This document shows, in pieces, positions 18,151 through 21,499 of a stretch of DNA of 21,499 nt; within the stretch, counting starts at the first letter, position 1; every line of letters starts with the position of its first letter. Made by a program: the position numbers and the translations under genes. The DNA lies in contig BFEA01000007.1 of the NCBI GenBank assembly GCA_003427395.1, forward strand, positions 2,925,059 through 2,946,557, read 5' to 3'. The DNA comes from Chara braunii (Eukaryota; Streptophyta; Charophyceae; Charales; Characeae). The notes under the pieces were generated by a model. That model was not told where the DNA came from, did not search any database, and saw only the letters and a list, made by a program, of their open reading frames with translations.

Positions 18151-20275
18151 TGAATAAGTATCTCTTGGAATAACTTGACAAGGAGAGGCTAGACCAATTG
18201 AAAACACATTATTCATAGGGAAGGAGATCATCAAAGTAAGGATCCGGAACATGAACTTGACAATGAGGTTAGACTAGTGGAAAGCACATGCACAAAGAGA
18301 AGAGAGCAACTAAGCAATGAACTTGACAACGCACAAAGAGAAGAGATCAACTAAGCAAAGATCCGGAACATGAACTTGACAATGCACAAGGAGAAGAGTG
18401 CAAATAAGCAATGAACCTGACAATGCACAAAAGAAAGAGAGCAACTAAGTAATGAACTTGACAATGCACAAAGAGAACAGAGCAACTAATAAATGAACTT
18501 GACAATGCACAAAGAGAAGAGAGCAACTAAGCAATGATCTTGACAATGCACAAAGAGAACAGATCAACTAAGCAATGATCTTGACAATGCAAAAAAAGAA
18601 GAGAGCAACTAAGCAAAGATCCGGAACATGAACTTGACAATGCACAAAGAGAAGAGATCAACTAAGCAAAAATCCGGAACATGAACTTGACAATGCACAA
18701 AAGGAAGAGATCAACTAAGCAATGGACTTGACAATGCACAAAGAGAAGAGAACAACCAAGTAATGAACTTGACCATGCACAAAGAGGAGAGAACAACTAA
18801 GCAATGAACTTGACAATGCACAACGAGAAGAGAGCAACTAAGCAATAAACTTGACAATGCACAAAGAAAAGAGAGCAACTAAGTAATGAACTTGACAGTG
18901 CACAAAGAGAAGAGAGCAACTAAGCATTGAACTTGACAATGCACAAAGAGAAGAGAGCAACTAAGCAATGATCTTGACAGTGCACAAAGAGAAGAGAGCA
19001 ACTAAGTAATGAACTTGACAATGCACAAAGAGAAGAGAGCAACTAAGCGATGAACATGACAATGCACAAAGAGAAGAGATCAACTAAGCAAAGATCCAGA
19101 ACATGAACTTGACAATGCACAAGGAGAAGAGTGCAATTAAACAATGAACTTGACAATGCACAAAGGGAAGAGAGCAACTAAGTAATGAATTTGACAATGC
19201 ACAAAGAGAAGAGAGCAACTAAGCAATAAACTTGACAATTTACAAAGAGAAGAGAGTGACTAAGCAATGATCTTGACAATGCACAAAGAGAAAAGAGCAA
19301 CTAAGCAAAGGACTAGACAATGTATAAAGAGAAGAGATCAACTAAAAATGAACTTGACAATGCACAAAGAGAAGAGATCAACTAAGCAAAGATCCGGAAC
19401 ATGAACTTGACAATGCACAAGGAGAAGAGTGCAACGAAGCAATGAACTTGACAATGCACAAAGAGAAGAGAGCAACTAAGTAATGAACTTGAAAATGCAC
19501 GAAGAGAAGAGAGAAATTAAGCAATGAACTTGACAATGCACAAAGAGAAGAGAGCAACTAAGTAATGATCTTGACAATGCACAAAGAGAACAGAGCAACT
19601 AAGCAATGATCTTGACAATGCACAAAGAGAAGAGAGCAACTAAGCAATGAACTTGACAATGCACAAAGACAAGAGAGCAACTAAGCAATGATCCTGACAA
19701 TGCACAAAGAGAAGAGAGCAACTAAGCAAAGGACTTGACAATGCACAAAGAGAAGAGATCAACTAAGGAATAAACTTGACAATGCACAAAGAGAAGAGAT
19801 CAACTAAGCAAAGATCCGGAACATAAACTTGACAATGCACAAGGAGAAGAGTGCAACTAAGCAATGAACTTGACAATGCACAAAAAGAAGAAAGCAACTA
19901 AGTAATGAACTTCACAATGCACAAAGAAAAGAGAGCAACTAAAAAATGAACTTAACAATGCACAAAAAGAAGAGAGCAACTAAGCAATGATATTGACAAT
20001 GCACAAAGAGAAGAGATAAACTAAGCAATGAACTTGACAATGCACAAAGAGAATAGAGCAACTAAGCAATGAACTTGACAATGCACAAAGGGAAGAAAGG
20101 AACTAAGCAATGATTTTGACAATGCACAAAGAGAAGAAAGCAATTAAACAAAGGATTTTGACAATGCACAAAGAGAAGAGAGCAACTAAGCAAAGATCCG
20201 GAACATGAACTTGACAATGCACAAAGAGAAGAGATCAACTAAGCAAAGATCCGGAACATGAACTTGACAATTGGG
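18151..20275. repeat. 41-bp tandem repeat array, roughly 48 units
   Basis: Purine-rich, AT-rich satellite with unit ATGAACTTGACAATGCACAA plus an AGAGAAGAGAGCAACTAAGC-type half, period 41 bp. A minority of units are about 52 bp, with an inserted AAGATCCGGAAC; these occur near 18241, 18359, 18617, 18671, 19091, 19390, 19812, 20194 and 20246. Several of the long units are followed by the same linked variant (GGAGAAGAGTGC). Both edges contain longer units related to the neighbouring ~80-bp family. No unique spacer is present between units. Confidence 0.93.
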
Positions 20276-21060
20276 GGCTAGACTAGTGGAAGCACATGCT
20301 CAAAGGGAAGATCATCCGAAACATCACACTAAGTATGAACAAGACAATGAGTGATAAGATTAGATGGAAANCNNTTGCATATGTAGGGANNATCAACCGG
20401 ATCATCACACCAAGTATGAGCAAGGCTAAGAGATGCTGGACTAGGTGGAAAACACTTTGCATATAGGGGGAAGATCAACCGGAACATTACACTAAGTATG
20501 ATCAAGACAAGAGATGCTAGACTAGATGGAAAGCACATGCAAATGCGGAGAAGTTCAACCGGAACATTACACTAAGTATGAGCAAGACAAAGAGACGCTA
20601 GACTAGATCGAAAACACTTGCATACGAAGGGAAGATCAATCGGGACATCATACTAAGTATGAACATGACAATGAGTGATTAGACTAGATTGAAAACACTT
20701 GCATAGGTAGGGAAGATCAACCGGAATATTATACTAAGTATGAACAAGACAAGAGACGCTAGACTAGATGGGAAGCACATGCACACAGGGGGAAGATCAA
20801 CCGGAACATTACAGTAAGTATGAACAAGACAAGAGATAGATGGAAAGTACATGCACATAGGAAGAAGATCAACCGAAACATTATATTTAGTATGAACAAG
20901 ACAAGATATGCTAGACTAGATGGAAAGCACATGCACATAGGGGGAAGATCAACCGGAACATCACACTAAGTATGAGCAAGACAAAGAGATGCTAAACTAG
21001 ATGGAAAACATTTACATGTGAAGGGAAGATCATCCGGAATAACACATGCTATTACATAAG
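20276..21060. repeat. ~80-bp degenerate tandem repeat
   Basis: About ten copies of a unit containing GGGAAGATCAACCGGAACAT, CTAAGTATGAACAAGACAAG and GCTAGACTAGATGGAAAGCA, with period near 80 bp and substantial divergence between copies. Five isolated N calls lie in 20371-20391. The unit shares its GAACA-GACAA, GAAGATC and CCGGAACAT parts with the 41-bp array. Confidence 0.85.
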
Positions 21061-21104
21061 TGAAAACAAGAGTCTAAGTAGGCAAGATCACCAAAGTTGA
21101 ATCA

Positions 21105-21499
21105 AAAGCCGTCTATGAAAGAAGCGCTCTACTACCTACTTGTATGAGTGTGGAAAACACAAGTTTGATGTTCCCAAATCACCAAGATTGTCTCAAGAAG
21201 CATCCATGTGTGAAGCGCTACACTACCTACTGGTGTGAGTGTGAAAATCACAAGTTTGGAGAGCCCATATCATCAAGATTGCGTGAAGAAGCATCTATGT
21301 GTGAAGCGCCACACTACCTACTAGTATGAGTGTGAAAATCACAAGTTTGGAGAGCCCAAAACATCAAGATTGCATCAAGAAGCATCTATGTGTGAAGCGC
21401 TACACTACCTACTAGTATGAGTGTGAAAATCACAAGTTTGGAGGACCGATATCATCAAGATTGCATCAAGAAGCATCTATGTGTGAAGTGCTACACTAC
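21105..21499. repeat. 91-bp tandem repeat, running off the window
   Basis: Four copies plus a partial one, spaced exactly 91 bp. The unit contains GTGTGAAGCGCTACACTACC, TATGAGTGTGAAAATCACAA and ATCATCAAGATTGCATCAAG. The first copy is the most divergent, and the array continues beyond the right edge. The small + strand ORF across it is a repeat translation. Confidence 0.95.

Noticed and set aside
17934-18252. Arg/Glu and Ser/Leu repeat proteins over the (AG)n tract
   Set aside because: Microsatellite translation in both strands.
18190-20275. Array as a CRISPR
   Set aside because: Units abut directly with no unique spacers, the context is a eukaryotic retroelement, and the repeats degrade gradually into a longer family.
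21144-21329. Cys/His-containing small + ORF
   Set aside because: Translation of the 91-bp repeat; the frame changes in each copy, so the apparent Cys/His pattern is not a zinc finger.

Overview
The window looks like repeat-rich nuclear DNA of a eukaryote, most likely a plant or green alga. It holds a Ty3/gypsy-type retrotransposon polyprotein, long arrays of several unrelated tandem repeats, a long (AG)n microsatellite and scattered single N calls, with no compact gene organisation. Streptophyte algae such as Chara have repeat landscapes of this kind, but that assignment is a guess: no host gene, rRNA or tRNA was found to anchor it.

Layout, left to right. 1-2.75 kb: five different minisatellites (about 65, 51-55, 14, 40 and 29 bp), all pyrimidine-rich on the + strand, with gene-free DNA between them. 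3.3-4.27 kb (minus): an acidic, unrecognised open frame broken by one stop, lying 3' of pol. 4.58-11.04 kb (minus): gag-protease-RT-RNase H-integrase in the Ty3/gypsy order. The reverse transcriptase/RNase H part is open and has its motifs. Gag and protease carry seven in-frame stops, the protease-RT linker crosses three reading frames, and the integrase has one internal TGA. No LTR, primer-binding site or polypurine tract could be recognised by eye. 11.0-11.4 kb: a small ORF with a zinc-knuckle-like remnant just upstream of gag.

11.5-15.16 kb (minus): the most novel part. Four head-to-tail degenerate copies (units A-D, each about 750-815 bp, ~255-270 codons) of a protein family I do not recognise, in the same orientation as gag-pol and directly upstream of it. 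The copies align through six motif blocks across their whole length. Three of the four carry TGA at the same alignment column. Unit D, nearest the upstream end, is the best preserved (one reading frame, two TAG codons).

15.2-17.9 kb: no recognisable gene. 17.93-18.15 kb: purine tract and (AG)n, where the + strand changes from pyrimidine-rich to purine-rich. 18.15-21.06 kb: a 41-bp array embedded in a longer ~80-bp repeat family from which it seems to derive. 21.1 kb to the end: a 91-bp tandem repeat running off the window.

How the parts may fit: everything with coding signal between 3.3 and 15.2 kb is on the minus strand, in the order unit D-C-B-A, small ORF, gag-PR-RT-RH-IN, 3' ORF. One reading is a large, decayed Ty3-like element that carried extra ORFs on both sides of gag-pol. 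The other is a retrotransposon inserted next to an independent tandem gene family. The sequence alone does not decide between them.
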